A stretch of DNA of 64,000 nucleotides from Cherax quadricarinatus. Lineage: Eukaryota; Arthropoda; Malacostraca; Decapoda; Parastacidae. The notes under the pieces were generated by a model. It did not search any database. It was not told the DNA's origin and saw only the letters and a list, made by a program, of their open reading frames with translations. The stretch lies in contig NC_091293.1 in NCBI RefSeq assembly GCF_038502225.1, positions 1,105,692-1,169,691 of the forward strand, in the 5' to 3' direction. How positions within the stretch are numbered: position 1 is the stretch's first letter; each line of letters opens with the position of its first letter. Made by a program: the position numbers and the translations under genes. Below, one piece after another: positions 14,613 through 27,271 of the stretch.

Positions 14613-15639
14613 TTAGAGCTGGGGCAGAGGCAGGGACAGCGGCCTCTACCCTAGAACAACAGATATTAGAGCTGGGGCAGAGGCAGGGACAGCGGCCTCT
14701 ACCCCAGAACAACACATATTACAGCTGGGGCAGAGGCAGGGACAGCGGCCTCTACCCCAGAACAACACATATTAGAGCTGGGGCAGAGGCAGGGACAGCG
14801 GTCTCTACCCCAGAACAACACATATTAGAGATGGGGCAGAGGCAGGGACAGCGGCCTCTACCCCAGAACAACACATATTAGAGCTGGGGCAGAGGCAGGG
14901 ACAGCGGCCTCTACCCCAGAACAACAGATATTAGAGCTGGGGCAGAGGCAGGGACAGCGGCCTCTACCCCAGAACAACAGATATTAGAGCTGGGGAAGAG
15001 GCAGGGACAGCGGTCTCTACCCTAGAACAACAGATATTAGAGCTGGGGCAGAGGCAGGGACAGCGGTCTCTACCCCAGAACAACAGATATTAGAGGTGGG
15101 GCAGAGGCAGGGACAGCGGTCTCTACCCCAGAACAACAGATATTAGAGCTGGGGCAGAGGCAGGGACAGCGGCCTCTACCCCAGAACAACACATATTACA
15201 GCTGGAGCAGAGGCAGGGACAGCGGCCACTACCCCAGAACAACACATATTAGAGCTTGGGCAGAGGCAGGGACAGCGGTCTCTACCCCAGGACAACAGAT
15301 ATCAGAGCTGGGGCAGAGGCAGGGACAGCGGCCTCTACCCCAGAACAACACATATTAGAGCTGGGGCAGAGGCAGGGACAACGGCCTCTACCCCAGAACA
15401 ACAGATATTAGAGCTGGGGCAGAGGCAGGGACAGCGGCCTCTACCCCAGAACAACAGATATTAGAGCTGGGGCAGAGGCAGGGACAGCGGCCTCTACCCC
15501 AGAACAACAGATATTAGAGCTGGGGCAGAGGCAGGGATAGCGGCCTCTTCCCCAGAACAACAGATATTAGAGCTGGGGCAGAGGCAGGGACAGCGGCCTC
15601 TACCCCAGAACAACAGATATTAGAGCTGGGGCAGAGGCA

Positions 15640-16990
15640 GGGACAGCGGTGTCTACCCCAGAACAACAGATATTAGAGCTGGGTCAGAGGCAGGGACAGC
15701 GGTCTCTACCCCAGAACAACAGATATTAGAGCTGGGGCAGAGGCAGGGACAGCGGCCTCTACCCCAGAACAACAGATATTAGAGCTGGGGCAGAGGCAGG
15801 GACAGCGGCCTCTACCCCAGAACAACATATATTAGAGCTGGGGCAGAGGCAGGGACAGCGGCCTCTACCCCAGAACAACACATATTAGAGCTGGGGCAGA
15901 GGCAGGGACAGCGGCCTCTACCCCAGAACAACACATATTAGAGCTGGGGCAGAGGCAGGGACAGCGGTCTCTACCCCAGAACAACAGATATTAGAGCTGG
16001 GGCAGAGGCAGGGACAGCGGCCTCTACCCCAGAACAACAGATATTAGAGCTGGGGCAGAGGCAGGGACAGCGGCCTCTACCCCAGAACAACATATATTAG
16101 AGCTGGGGCAGAGGCAGGGACAGCGGCCTCTACCCCAGAACAACACATATTAGAGCTGGGGCAGAGGCAGGGACAGCGGCCTCTACCCCAGAACAACACA
16201 TATTAGAGCTGGGGCAGAGGCAGGGACAGCGGTCTCTACCCCAGAACAACAGATATTAGAGCTGGGGCAGAGGCAGGGACAGCGGTCTGTACCCCAGAAT
16301 AACAGATATTAGAGCTGGGGCAGAGACAGGGACAGCGGTCTCTACCTCAGAACAACAGATATTAGAGCTGGGGCAGAGGCAGGGACAGCGGCCTCTACCC
16401 CAGAACAACAGATATTAGAGCTGGGGCAGAGGCAGGGACAGCGGTCTCTACCCCAGAACAACAGATATTAGAGCCGGGGCAGAGGCAGGGACAGCGGTCT
16501 CTACCCCAGAACAACAGATATTAGAGCAGGGGCAGAGGCAGGGACAGCGGCCTCTACCCTAGAACAACAGATATTAAAGCTGGGGCAGAGGCAGGGACAG
16601 CGGTCTCTACCCCAGAACAACAGATATTAGAGCTGGGGCAGAGGCAGGGACAGCGGCCTCTACCCCAGAACAACACATAGTAGAGCTGGGGCAGAGGCAG
16701 GGACAGCGGCCTCTACCCCAGAACAACAGATATTAGAGCTGGGGCAGAGGCAGGGACAGCGGCCTCTACCCCAGAACAACAGATATTAGAGCTGGGGCAG
16801 AGGCAGGGACAGCGGCCTCTACCCCAGAACAACACATATTAGAGCTGAGGCAGAGGCAGGGACAGCGGCCTCTACCCCAGAACAACAGATATTAGAGCTG
16901 GGGGCAGAGGCAGGGACAGCGGTCTCTACCCCAGAACAACAGATATTAGAGCTGGGGCAGAGGCAGGGACAGCGGTCTCTACCCCAGAAC
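15640..16990. repeat. Higher-order block C of the 53-bp satellite
   Basis: A third copy of the same landmark monomers. The gtaccccagaataac variant is at 16289, 8048 bp after block A and 3604 bp after block B. The extra-G monomer is at 16895, again 8048 bp after its block A partner. It is shorter than blocks A and B, and its edges were judged by eye. Confidence 0.7.
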
Positions 16991-17629
16991 AACAGATATT
17001 AGAGCTGGGGCAGAGGCAGGGACAGCGGTCTCTACCCCTGAACAACAGATATTAGAGCTGGGGCAGAGGCAGGGACAGCGGTCTCTACCCCAGAACAACA
17101 GATATTAGAGCTGGGGCAGAGGCAGGGACAGCGGTCTCTACCCCAGAACAACAGATATTAGAGCTGGGGCAGAGGCAGGGACAGCGGTCTCTACCCCAGA
17201 ACAACACATGTTAGAGCTGGGGCAGAGGCAGGGACAGCGGTCTCTACCCAAGAACAACACATATTAGAGCTGGTGCAGAGACAGGGACAACGGTCTCTAC
17301 CCCAGAACAACAGATATTACAGCCGGGGCAGAGGCAGGGACAGCGGTCTCTACCCCTGAAGAACAGATATTACAGCCGGGGCAGAGGCAGGGACAGCGGT
17401 CTCTACCCCAGAACAACAGATATTAGAGCTAGGGCAGAGGCAGGGACAGCGGTCTCTACCCCAGAACAACAGATATTAGAGCTGGGGCAGAGGCAGGGAC
17501 AGCGGTCTCTACCCCAGAACAACATATATTAGAGCTGGGGCAGAGGCAGGGACAGCGGTCTCTACCCCTGAACAACATATATTAGAGCTGGGGCAGAGGC
17601 AGGGACAGCGGTCTCTACCCCAGAACAAC

Positions 17630-18392
17630 AATGTACAGTGTTGTGCACGATGGTCTGTTAGACCACAATGTACTGTGTTGTGCACGATGGTCTGTTAGAC
17701 CACAATATACTGTGTTGTGCACGATGGTCTGTTAGACCACAATGTACAGTGTTGTGCTCGGTGGTCTGTTAGACCACACTGCAATGTGTTGTGCAAGATA
17801 GTCTGTTAGACCACAATGTAATGTGTTGTGCACGATTGTCTGTTAGACCACAATGTACTGTGTTGTGCACGATGGTCTGTTAGACCACAATGTACTGTGT
17901 TGTGCACGATTGTCTGTTAGACCACAATGTACTGTGATGTGCACGATGGTCTGTTAGACCACAATGTAATGTGTTGTGCACGATAGTCTGTTAGACCACA
18001 ATGTACTGTGTTGTGCACGATGGTCTGTTAGACCACAATGTACTGTTTGTGCACAATGGTCTGTTAGACCACACTGTACTGTGTTGTGCACGATAGTCTG
18101 TTAGACCACAATGTACTGTGTTGTGCACGATGGTCTGTTAGACCACAATGTACTGTGTTGTCCACGGTGGTCTGTTAGACCACAATGTACTGTGTTGTGC
18201 ACGATGGTCTGTTAGACCACACTGTACTGTGTTGTGCACGATAGTCTGTTAGACCACAATGCACTGTGTTGTGCACGATAGTCTGTTAGACCACAATGTA
18301 CTGTGCTGTGCACGATGGTCTGTTAGACCACAATGTACTGTGTTGTGCACGATAGTCTGTTAGACCACAATGTACTGTGTTGTGCACGATGG
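17630..18392. repeat. 37-bp satellite, long-monomer part
   Basis: A tandem repeat of a 37-bp unit, about 20 copies, built from acaatgtactgtgttgtgca followed by cgatggtctgttagacc. The ggtct-gtt-agacc portion is a perfect 5-bp hairpin, and ttgtgcac contains the palindrome gtgcac. The array directly abuts the 53-bp satellite with only the bases acaa shared at the join. Confidence 0.95.
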
Positions 18393-21195
18393 TAAGACCA
18401 CAATGACTGTGTTGTGCACAATGTACTGTGTTGTGCACGATGGTAAGACCACAATGTACTGTGTTGTGCACGATGGTAAGACCACAATGTACTATGTTGT
18501 GCACGATGGTAAGACCACAATGTACTATGTAGTGCACGATAGTAAGACCACAATGTACAATAGTAAGACCGCAATGTTCTGTGTTGTGCATGATGGTAAG
18601 ACCACAATGTTCTATGTTGTGCATGATGGTAAGACCACAATGTACTATGTTGTGCACGATAGTAAGACCACAATGTTCTGTGTTGTGCATGATGGTAAGA
18701 CCACAATGTTCTGTGTTGTGCATGATGGTAAGACCACAATGTTCTGTGTTGTGCATGATGGTAAGACCACAATGTTCTATGTTGTGCACGATGGTAAGAC
18801 CACAATGTACTATGTTGTGCACGATAGTAAGACCACAATGTACTATGTAGTGCACGATAGTAAGACCGCAATGTACTATGTTGTGCACGATAGTAAGACC
18901 ACAATGTTCTGTGTTGTGCATGATGGTAAGACCGCAATGTATTATGTTGTGCACGATGGTAAGACCACAATGTACTATGTTGTGCACGATAGTAAGACCA
19001 CAATGTTCTGTGTTGTGCATGATGGTAAGACCACAATGTATTATGTTGTGCACGATGGTAAGACCACAATGTTCTGTGTTGTGCACGATGGTAAGATCAC
19101 AATGTACTATGCTGTGCACGATAGTAAGACCACAATGTACTATGTTGTGCACGATGGTAAGATCACAATGTACTATGCTGTGCACGATAGTAAGACCACA
19201 ATGTACTAGGTTGTGCACGATGGTAAGACCACAATGTACTATGTTGTGCACGTACTATGCTGTGCACGATATGGTAAGACCACAATGTACTATGTTGTGC
19301 ACGATAGTAAGACCACAATGTACTGTGTTGTGCACCATGGTAAGACCACAATGTAATGTTGTGCACTAAGACCACAATGTACTGTGCACGATAGTAAGAC
19401 CACAATGTACTATGTTGTGCACGATGGTAAGACCACAATGTACTATGTTGTGCACGATGGTAAGATCACAATGTACTATGCTGTGCACGATGGTAAGACC
19501 ACAATGTACTATGTTGTGCACGATAGTAAGACCACAATGTACTATGTTGTGCACGATGGTAAGACCACAAAGTACTATGCAGTGCACGATGGTCAATAAG
19601 ACTACAATTTACTATGTTGTGCACGATGGTAAGACCACAATGTACTATGTTGTGCACGATGGTCAATAAGACTACAATGTACTATGTTGTGCACGATTGT
19701 AAGACCACAATGTACTATGTTGTGCACGATGGTCAATAAGACTACAATGTACTATGTTGTGCACGATGGTAAGTCCACAATGTACTATATTGTGCACGAT
19801 GATCAGTAAGACTACAATGTACTATGTTGTGCACGATTGTAAGACCACAATGTACTATGTTGTGCACGATGGTAAGTTCACAATGTACTATGTTGTGCAC
19901 GATAATAAGACCACAATGTACTGTGTTGTGCACGATAGTAAGACCACAATGTACTATGTTGTGCACGATGGTAAGTCCACAATGTACTGTGTTGTGCACG
20001 ATGGTAAGACCAAAATGTACTATATTGTGCACGATAGTAAGACCACAATGTTCTATGTTGTGGACGATAGTAAGACCACAATGTACTATGTTGTGCACGA
20101 TGGTAAGTTCACAATGTACTATGTTGTGCACGATGGTCAGTAAGATCACAATGTACTATGTTGTGCACGATGGTAAGACCACAATGTACTATGTTGTGCA
20201 CGATGGTAAGTCCACAATGTACTATGTTGTGCACGATGGTCAGTAAGACCACAATGTACTACGTTGTGCACGATAGTAAGACCACAATGCACTGTTTTGT
20301 GCACTATGGTAAGACCACAATGTACTATGTTGTGCACGATAGTAAGACCACAATGTACTGTGTTGTGCACCATGGTAAGACCACAATGTACCATGTTGTG
20401 CACGATAATAAGACCACAATGTACTGTGTTGTGCACGATAGTAAGACCACAATGAACTATGTTGTGCACGATGGTAAGTCCACAATGTACTGTGTTGTGC
20501 ACGATGGTAAGACCAAAATGTATTATGTTGTGCACGATAGTAAGACCACAATGTACTATGTTGTGCACGATGGTAAGTCCACAATGTACTATGTTGTGCA
20601 CTATGGTAAGACCACAAAGTACTATGCAGTGCACGATGGTCAATAAGACTACAATTTACTATGTTGTGCACGATGGTAAGACCACAATGTACTATGTTGT
20701 GCACGATGGTCAATAAGACTACAATGTACTATGTTGTGCACGATGGTAAGTCCACAATGTACTATGTTTTGCACGATGGTCAATGAGACTACAATGTACT
20801 ATGTTGTGCACGATGGTAAGTCCACAATGTACTATGTTGTGCACGATGGTCAGTAAGACCACAATGTACTATGTTGTGCACGATAGTAAGACCACAATGT
20901 ACTGTGTTGTGCACCATGGTAAGACCACAATGTACCATGTTGTGCACGATAATAAGACCACAATGTACTGTGTTGTGCACGATAGTAAGACCACAATATA
21001 CTATGTTGTGCACGATGGTAAGTCCACAATGTACTGTGTTGTGCACGATGGTAAGACCAAAATGTACTATATTGTGCACGATAGTAAGACCACAATGTAC
21101 TATGTTGTGCACGATAGTAAGACCACAATGTACTATGTTGTGCACGATGGTAAGTCCACAATGTACTATGTTGTGCACTATGGTAAGACCAAAAT
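18393..21195. repeat. 33-bp satellite, short-monomer part
   Basis: This is the same family as the 37-bp array, but the ctgtt stretch between ggt and agacc is replaced by a single a, giving ggtaagacc and a 33-bp period. Some monomers keep a longer ggtcagtaagacc form. Since 33 is divisible by three, long overlapping ORFs appear on both strands (for example 18286-19251 and 18370-19209). Their low-complexity repeats and simultaneous openness in several frames show they are artefacts of the period. Higher-order copies are present: one variant series recurs about 547 bp apart (near 20341 and 20888). Confidence 0.95.
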
Positions 21196-21267
21196 CCACT
21201 TAGATATTATCATCAGGTAAACATTATAACAAAAATAATAAAGACAACACAGTGTCACACTCCAGCC

Positions 21268-21304
21268 ATGATGTGATGTATGATAAATCCCAGCATCACA
21301 TCAT
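21268..21304. repeat. 11-bp perfect inverted repeat
   Basis: The arms atgatgtgatg (21268-21278) and catcacatcat (21294-21304) are exact reverse complements with a 15-nt spacer. They sit in the 160-bp non-satellite strip between the 33-bp array and the TIR element. A second small symmetric cluster (agtgtactacactagtgta) follows at once. The function is unknown. It could be the end of a foldback element. Confidence 0.7.
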
Positions 21305-21356
21305 AGTGTACTACACTAGTGTAATATACACTAACATCTAAACATCACAGTACGTC

Positions 21357-22603
21357 AAGGAGGCAGTCAGGCAATTTTCGGCGAGCTCTCAAAAAAAAAA
21401 CGAAAAATTATGGAAATTGGGTTATGTACACAGAAAAATAGCTTAACTCTTTGGCAAAACAATGGTACCAGAATGAATGTTCTACGATGTTTCTACAAGA
21501 AATTATAGTCATTTATATCAGGTATGGTGACGGCGATATGGGTAGCGCGTCTGCTCACAGCACATATATTTTTTTGTTTTTTTTTTCCTTGTTTTCTATA
21601 GCTTTTTTTTTGCATTATTCTTTCTAATATAATAATTGACTATTTGGCATCATATAAAATTAGGCGAAGCTTATCCGTAGAGTGCCAGCCAATCAGGAAC
21701 CATCTAGTAACACTCGCCATATTCCCGCTCCAGAGAGAGCCAGGAGAATTCACTTTATTATTACCCTTATATCAACTTATATATCAACTCTACGGCTTAT
21801 TTATCTATCAGAATTGATCTAATATGATATAATAAGCACTATAAATAACATACAAACATGTTATATACTCTAGACTGAATAAAATAGTCCGTAATATGGC
21901 GGGAGACAATCGGGAATATTTCAATATATATGTGTTACTCCTCTCAATGTCGTCTTTGAGTAAGAAAATTCGTTTTTTTAAGGAGGATAACTGCACTAGA
22001 ACATCAGTTTACTATGAAATACACCCAAACAAACGCGATTTTCGCGAAAAAAAAAAATCAAGAAGGCGGGCCGGCCGGCGTTCCAGGCCAATATCTCGGA
22101 AGTAACTTATTCACTTATTGTACCTATTTCTTCCTTTATTACTTAATTAAATGGAATAATATTCACAGAAATTGTAGAACAAAGATTTCTCTAATTTCTG
22201 ATGGCAATTTTTGGAAATACTCCAAATATTTTGGGATTTATGTGGGAGTAAAGGGCAGATTTTTTGCAACATTCCAAGAACTAACAAACTTTATTTTTTT
22301 TTTTTGTACTAAAGATAAGTTATTTAGAGGAAAGGTCCAGAAGAAAATTCGTATTAACATTCTTCTCTCGGCACCTAGTGTCCAAACAACCTTACGTCGT
22401 CCCATTAAGGAATAAATCGGCTCCCCCCCCAAGGGCATTTTCAGTAAATCAGTCCTTTTTCAGTCTTTTCTCACTTGTTGTTTGAGGTATATTTTTGATA
22501 AATATTTTCAAGAAAGAGTGAAAACACTTTGTCTTGTGCACCAAAACTGGAGGAAATCTGAGGGGAAACAAAAAACAAAAATTAATTGCCTAACTGCCTC
22601 CTT
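21357..22603. mobile_element. Non-autonomous TIR DNA element, about 1.25 kb
   Basis: The left end aaggaggcagtcaggcaatt (21357-21376) is matched by its reverse complement at 22584-22603 with 19 of 20 positions identical. The interior is A/T-rich with homopolymer runs and holds no ORF with transposase features. The 133-residue frame at 22014-22415 has no recognisable motif. This is the architecture of a non-autonomous DNA transposon. A clean target-site duplication is not visible, though tacg occurs just outside both ends (21351 and 22603). The superfamily is not assigned. The element lies between two unrelated satellites. Confidence 0.7.
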
Positions 22604-22611
22604 ACGCACAA

Positions 22612-25600
22612 CTTAGTGAACTAAACATCCTAGTGAACCAAACACCAGTGAACCTAGTGAACTAAACACCAGTGAACCTAGTGAACCAAACACCAGTGAA
22701 CCTAGTGAACCAAACACCAATGAACCTAATGAATCAAACACCAGTGAACCTAGTAAACCAAACACCAGTGAACCTAGTGAATCAAACACCAGTGAACCTA
22801 GTGAACCAAACACCAGTGAACCTAGTGAACCAAACACCAGTGAACCTAGTGAACCAAACACCAGTGAACCTAGTGAACCAAACACCAGTGAACCTAGTGA
22901 ACCAAACACCAGTGAACCTAATGAATCAAACACCAGTGAACCTAGTGAACCAAACACCAGTGAACCTAGCGAACCAAACACCAGTGAACCTAGTGAATCA
23001 GACACCAGTGAACATAGTGAACCAAACACCAGTGAACATAATGAACCAAACAATAGTGAACCTAGTGAATGAAACACCAGTGAACCTAGCGAATCAAACA
23101 CCAGTGAACCTAGTGAACCAAACACCAGTGAACATAGTGAATCAAACACCAGTGAACATAGTGAACCAAACACCAGTGAACATAGTGAACCAAACACTAG
23201 TGAACCTAGTTAACCTAATGAACCAAACACTAGTGAACCTAGTGAACCAAACACTAGTGAACCTAGTGAACCAAACAATAGTGAACCTAGTGAACTAAAC
23301 ACCAGTGAACATAGTGAACCAAACACCAGTGAACCTAGTGAACCAAACACTAGTGAACCTAGTGAACCAAACACCTGTGAACCTAGTGAACCAAACACCA
23401 GTGATCCTAGTGAACCAAACACTAGGGAGCCTAGTGAACCAAACACCAGTGAACCTAGTGAACCAAACACCAGTGAACCTAGTGAACCAAACACCAGTGA
23501 ACCTTGTGAATCAAACACCAGTGAACCTAGTGAATCAAACACCAGTGAACCTAGTGAATCAAACACCAGTGAACCTAGTGAATCAAACACCAGTGAACCT
23601 TGTGAATCAAACACCAGTGAACCTACTGAACCAAACACCAGTGAACCTAGTGAATCAAACACCAGTGAACCTAGTGAATCAGACACCAGTGAACCTTGTG
23701 AATCAAACTCTAGTGAACTTAGTGAACCAAACACCAGTGAACCTAGTGAATCAAACACCAGTGAACATAGTGAACCAAACACCAGTGAACATAGTGAACC
23801 AAACACTAGTGAACCTAGTTAACCTAATGAACCAAACACTAGTGAACCTAGTGAACCAAACACTAGTGAACCTAGTGAACCAAACAATAGTGAACCTAGT
23901 GAACTAAACACCAGTGAACATAGTGAACCAAACACCAGTGAACCTAGTGAACCAAACACTAGTGAACCTAGTGAACCAAACACCTGTGAACCTAGTGAAC
24001 CAAACACCAGTGATCCTAGTGAACCAAACACTAGGGAGCCTAGTGAACCAAACACCAGTGAACCTAGTGAACCAAACACCAGTGAACCTAGTGAACCAAA
24101 CACCAGTGAACCTTGTGAATCAAACACCAGTGAACCTAGTGAATCAAACACCAGTGAACCTAGTGAATCAAACACCAGTGAACCTAGTGAATCAAACACC
24201 AGTGAACCTTGTGAATCAAACACCAGTGAACCTACTGAACCAAACACCAGTGAACCTAGTGAATCAAACACCAGTGAACCTAGTGAATCAGACACCAGTG
24301 AACCTTGTGAATCAAACTCTAGTGAACTTAGTGAACCAAACACCAGTGAACCTAGTGAATCAAACACCAGTGAACCTAGTGAATCAAACACCAGTGAACC
24401 TAGTGAACCAAACACCAGTGAACCTAGTGAACCAAACACTAGTGAACCTAGTGAACCAAACACCAGTGAACCTAGTGAACCAAACACTAGTAAACCTAGT
24501 GAACCAAACACTAGTGAACCTATTGAACCAAACACTAGTGAACCTAGTGAACCAAACACCAGTGAACCTAGTGAACCAAACACTAGTGAACCAAACACTA
24601 GTAAACCTAGTGAACCAAACACTAGTGAACCTATTGAACCAAACACTAGTGAACCTAGCGAATTAAACACCAGTGAACCTAGTGAACCAAACACCAGTGA
24701 ACCTAGCGAATCGAACACCGGTGAACCTAGCGAACCAAACACCAGTGAACCTAGTGAATCAAACACCAGTGAACATAGTTAACCAAACACTAGTGAACCT
24801 AGTGAACCAAACACTAGTGAACCTAGTAAACCAAACACCAGTGAACATAATGAACCAAACAATAGTGAACCTAGTGAATGAAACACCAGTGAACCTAGCG
24901 AATCAAACACCAGTGAACCTAGTGAACCAAACACCAGTGAACATAGTGAATCAAACACCAGTGAACATAGTGAACCAAACACCAGTGAACATAGTGAACC
25001 AAACACTAGTGAACCTAGTTAACCTAATGAACCAAACACTAGTGAACCTAGTGAACCAAACACTAGTGAACCTAGTGAACCAAACAATAGTGAACCTAGT
25101 GAACTAAACACCAGTGAACATAGTGAACCAAACACCAGTGAACCTAGTGAACCAAACACTAGTGAACCTAGTGAACCAAACACCTGTGAACCTAGTGAAC
25201 AAACACCAGTGATCCTAGTGAACCAAACACTAGGGAGCCTAGTGAACCAAACACCAGTGAACCTAGTGAACCAAACACCAGTGAACCTAGTGAACCAAAC
25301 ACCAGTGAACCTTGTGAATCAAACACCAGTGAACCTAGTGAATCAAACACCAGTGAACCTAGTGAATCAAACACCAGTGAACCTAGTGAATCAAACACCA
25401 GTGAACCTTGTGAATCAAACACCAGTGAACCTACTGAACCAAACACCAGTGAACCTAGTGAATCAAACACCAGTGAACCTAGTGAATCAGACACCAGTGA
25501 ACCTTGTGAATCAAACTCTAGTGAACTTAGTGAACCAAACACCAGTGAACCTAGTGAATCAAACACCAGTGAACATAGTGAACCAAACACCAGTGAACGT

Positions 25601-26815
25601 AGTGAACCAAACACTAGTGAACCTAGTTAACCTAATGAACCAAACACTAGTGAACCTAGTGAACCAAACACTAGTGAACCTAGTGAACCAAACAATAGTG
25701 AACCTAGTGAACTAAACACCAGTGAACATAGTGAACCAAACACCAGTGAACCTAGTGAACCAAACACTAGTGAACCTAGTGAACCAAACACCTGTGAACC
25801 TAGTGAACCAAACACCAGTGATCCTAGTGAACCAAACACTAGGGAGCCTAGTGAACCAAACACCAGTGAACCTAGTGAACCAAACACCAGTGAACCTAGT
25901 GAACCAAACACCAGTGAACCTTGTGAATCAAACACCAGTGAACCTAGTGAATCAAACACCAGTGAACCTAGTGAATCAAACACCAGTGAACCTAGTGAAT
26001 CAAACACCAGTGAACCTTGTGAATCAAACACCAGTGAACCTACTGAACCAAACACCAGTGAACCTAGTGAATCAAACACCAGTGAACCTAGTGAATCAGA
26101 CACCAGTGAACCTTGTGAATCAAACTCTAGTGAACTTAGTGAACCAAACACCAGTGAACCTAGTGAATCAAACACCAGTGAACCTAGTGAATCAAACACC
26201 AGTGAACCTAGTGAACCAAACACCAGTGAACCTAGTGAACCAAACACTAGTGAACCTAGTGAACCAAACACCAGTGAACCTAGTGAACCAAACACTAGTA
26301 AACCTAGTGAACCAAACACTAGTGAACCTATTGAACCAAACACTAGTGAACCTAGTGAACCAAACACCAGTGAACCTAGTGAACCAAACACTAGTGAACC
26401 AAACACTAGTAAACCTAGTGAACCAAACACTAGTGAACCTATTGAACCAAACACTAGTGAACCTAGCGAATTAAACACCAGTGAACCTAGTGAACCAAAC
26501 ACCAGTGAACCTAGCGAATCGAACACCGGTGAACCTAGCGAACCAAACACCAGTGAACCTAGTGAATCAAACACCAGTGAACATAGTTAACCAAACACTA
26601 GTGAACCTAGTGAACCAAACACTAGTGAACCTAGTAAACCAAACACTAGTGAACCTAGTGAACCAAACACTAGTGAACCTAGTGAACCAAACAATAGTGA
26701 ACCTAGTGAACTAAACACCAGTGAACCTAGTGAACCAAACACCAGTGAACATAATGAACCAAACACCAGTGAACATAGTGAACCAAACACCAGTGAACCT
26801 AGTGAACCAACCACC
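22612..26815. repeat. 24-bp satellite, main array
   Basis: About 175 copies of a 24-bp unit built on ccaaacaccagtgaacctag plus tgaa. The period is a multiple of three and the unit lacks stops on several frames, so both strands stay open: the plus strand reads as PVNLVNQT repeats and the minus strand as FGSLGSLV repeats. These are not genes. Occasional 9-bp extra pieces (gttaacctaatgaac context) punctuate the array. Higher-order duplication is clear: the same variant series starts at 23305 and 23914 (609 bp apart), and again at 25722 (1808 bp after 23914). Confidence 0.96.
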
Positions 26816-27271
26816 AGTTCTCTTCTTATGACCAGAGCTTTGGTAAGATGGGTAAGGAAGAAGGATGGGTAAGGATGGAATTATTGGAAAAGGGTGGGAG
26901 GGGGGATAGAGGTAGGATATAAAAGGTAAGTGGCCCAACCACTTTGGTGTAATTTAAAAAGTGTATGTGAAATGATAAGATGTTCTTTAAGGGGTATAAT
27001 ACTAACCCATCAGAGTCACATAGATATAATAGGTATATAAGTACATGACTCTGAATTGGTAGTAATTATACAAGTTGCAATTTTTTTTTCTTTTTTTTTT
27101 TTGCGATTGCACAACGGATATTTATGCGACAATGAAGGCAATAATTTTCTGGCCAGTTTATAATTTCGTGACAATGGCTTCTTACAGGTGGTGTCCAGCC
27201 ATAGTAAATAGCATAATTTTTACATTAGATTGTTATATAAGATGTCTCCCTAATTGGGGGCGATGATTTTC
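26816..27271. other. Non-repeat spacer inside the 24-bp satellite
   Basis: About 450 bases without a tandem repeat. It begins with a purine-rich strip (gggtaaggaagaaggatggg type), then A/T-rich DNA with a T run near 27080-27100. No gene or RNA motif is recognisable. It probably belongs to the retrotransposon fragment that follows, as its 3' flank on the minus strand, but no boundary is visible. Confidence 0.5.

Larger units (their letters stand above)
1..17629. repeat. 53-bp satellite array
   Basis: A head-to-tail array with a 53-bp period and about 330 monomers runs from the left window edge without interruption. The commonest monomer reads ctggggcagaggc, agggacagcg, gcctctaccccag, then a 17-nt linker aacaacagatattagag. 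The two 13-nt arms are inverted repeats of each other with one C/A mismatch, so 36 of 53 bases can fold into a hairpin. Recurrent variants are gcctc/gtctc in the right arm, cagat/cacat and ttag/ttac in the linker. Because 53 is not a multiple of three, every frame soon meets a stop. The 60-80 residue ORFs in the array are shadows and not genes. The left end of the array lies outside the window. Confidence 0.97.

Noticed and set aside
1..17629. Possible CRISPR array (regular repeats with short spacers)
   Set aside because: The linkers between hairpins are near-identical, not unique spacers. The context is eukaryotic and there are no cas genes.
18286..21220. Long overlapping ORFs on both strands (up to 321 codons) in the 33-bp array
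   Set aside because: They are open in several frames at once only because the period is a multiple of three. There is no non-repeat coding content, and starts and stops fall at monomer variants.
22014..22415. 133-codon frame inside the TIR element as a transposase
   Set aside because: No DDE/D or HTH motif, strongly A/T-biased composition, and overlapping frames on the other strand.
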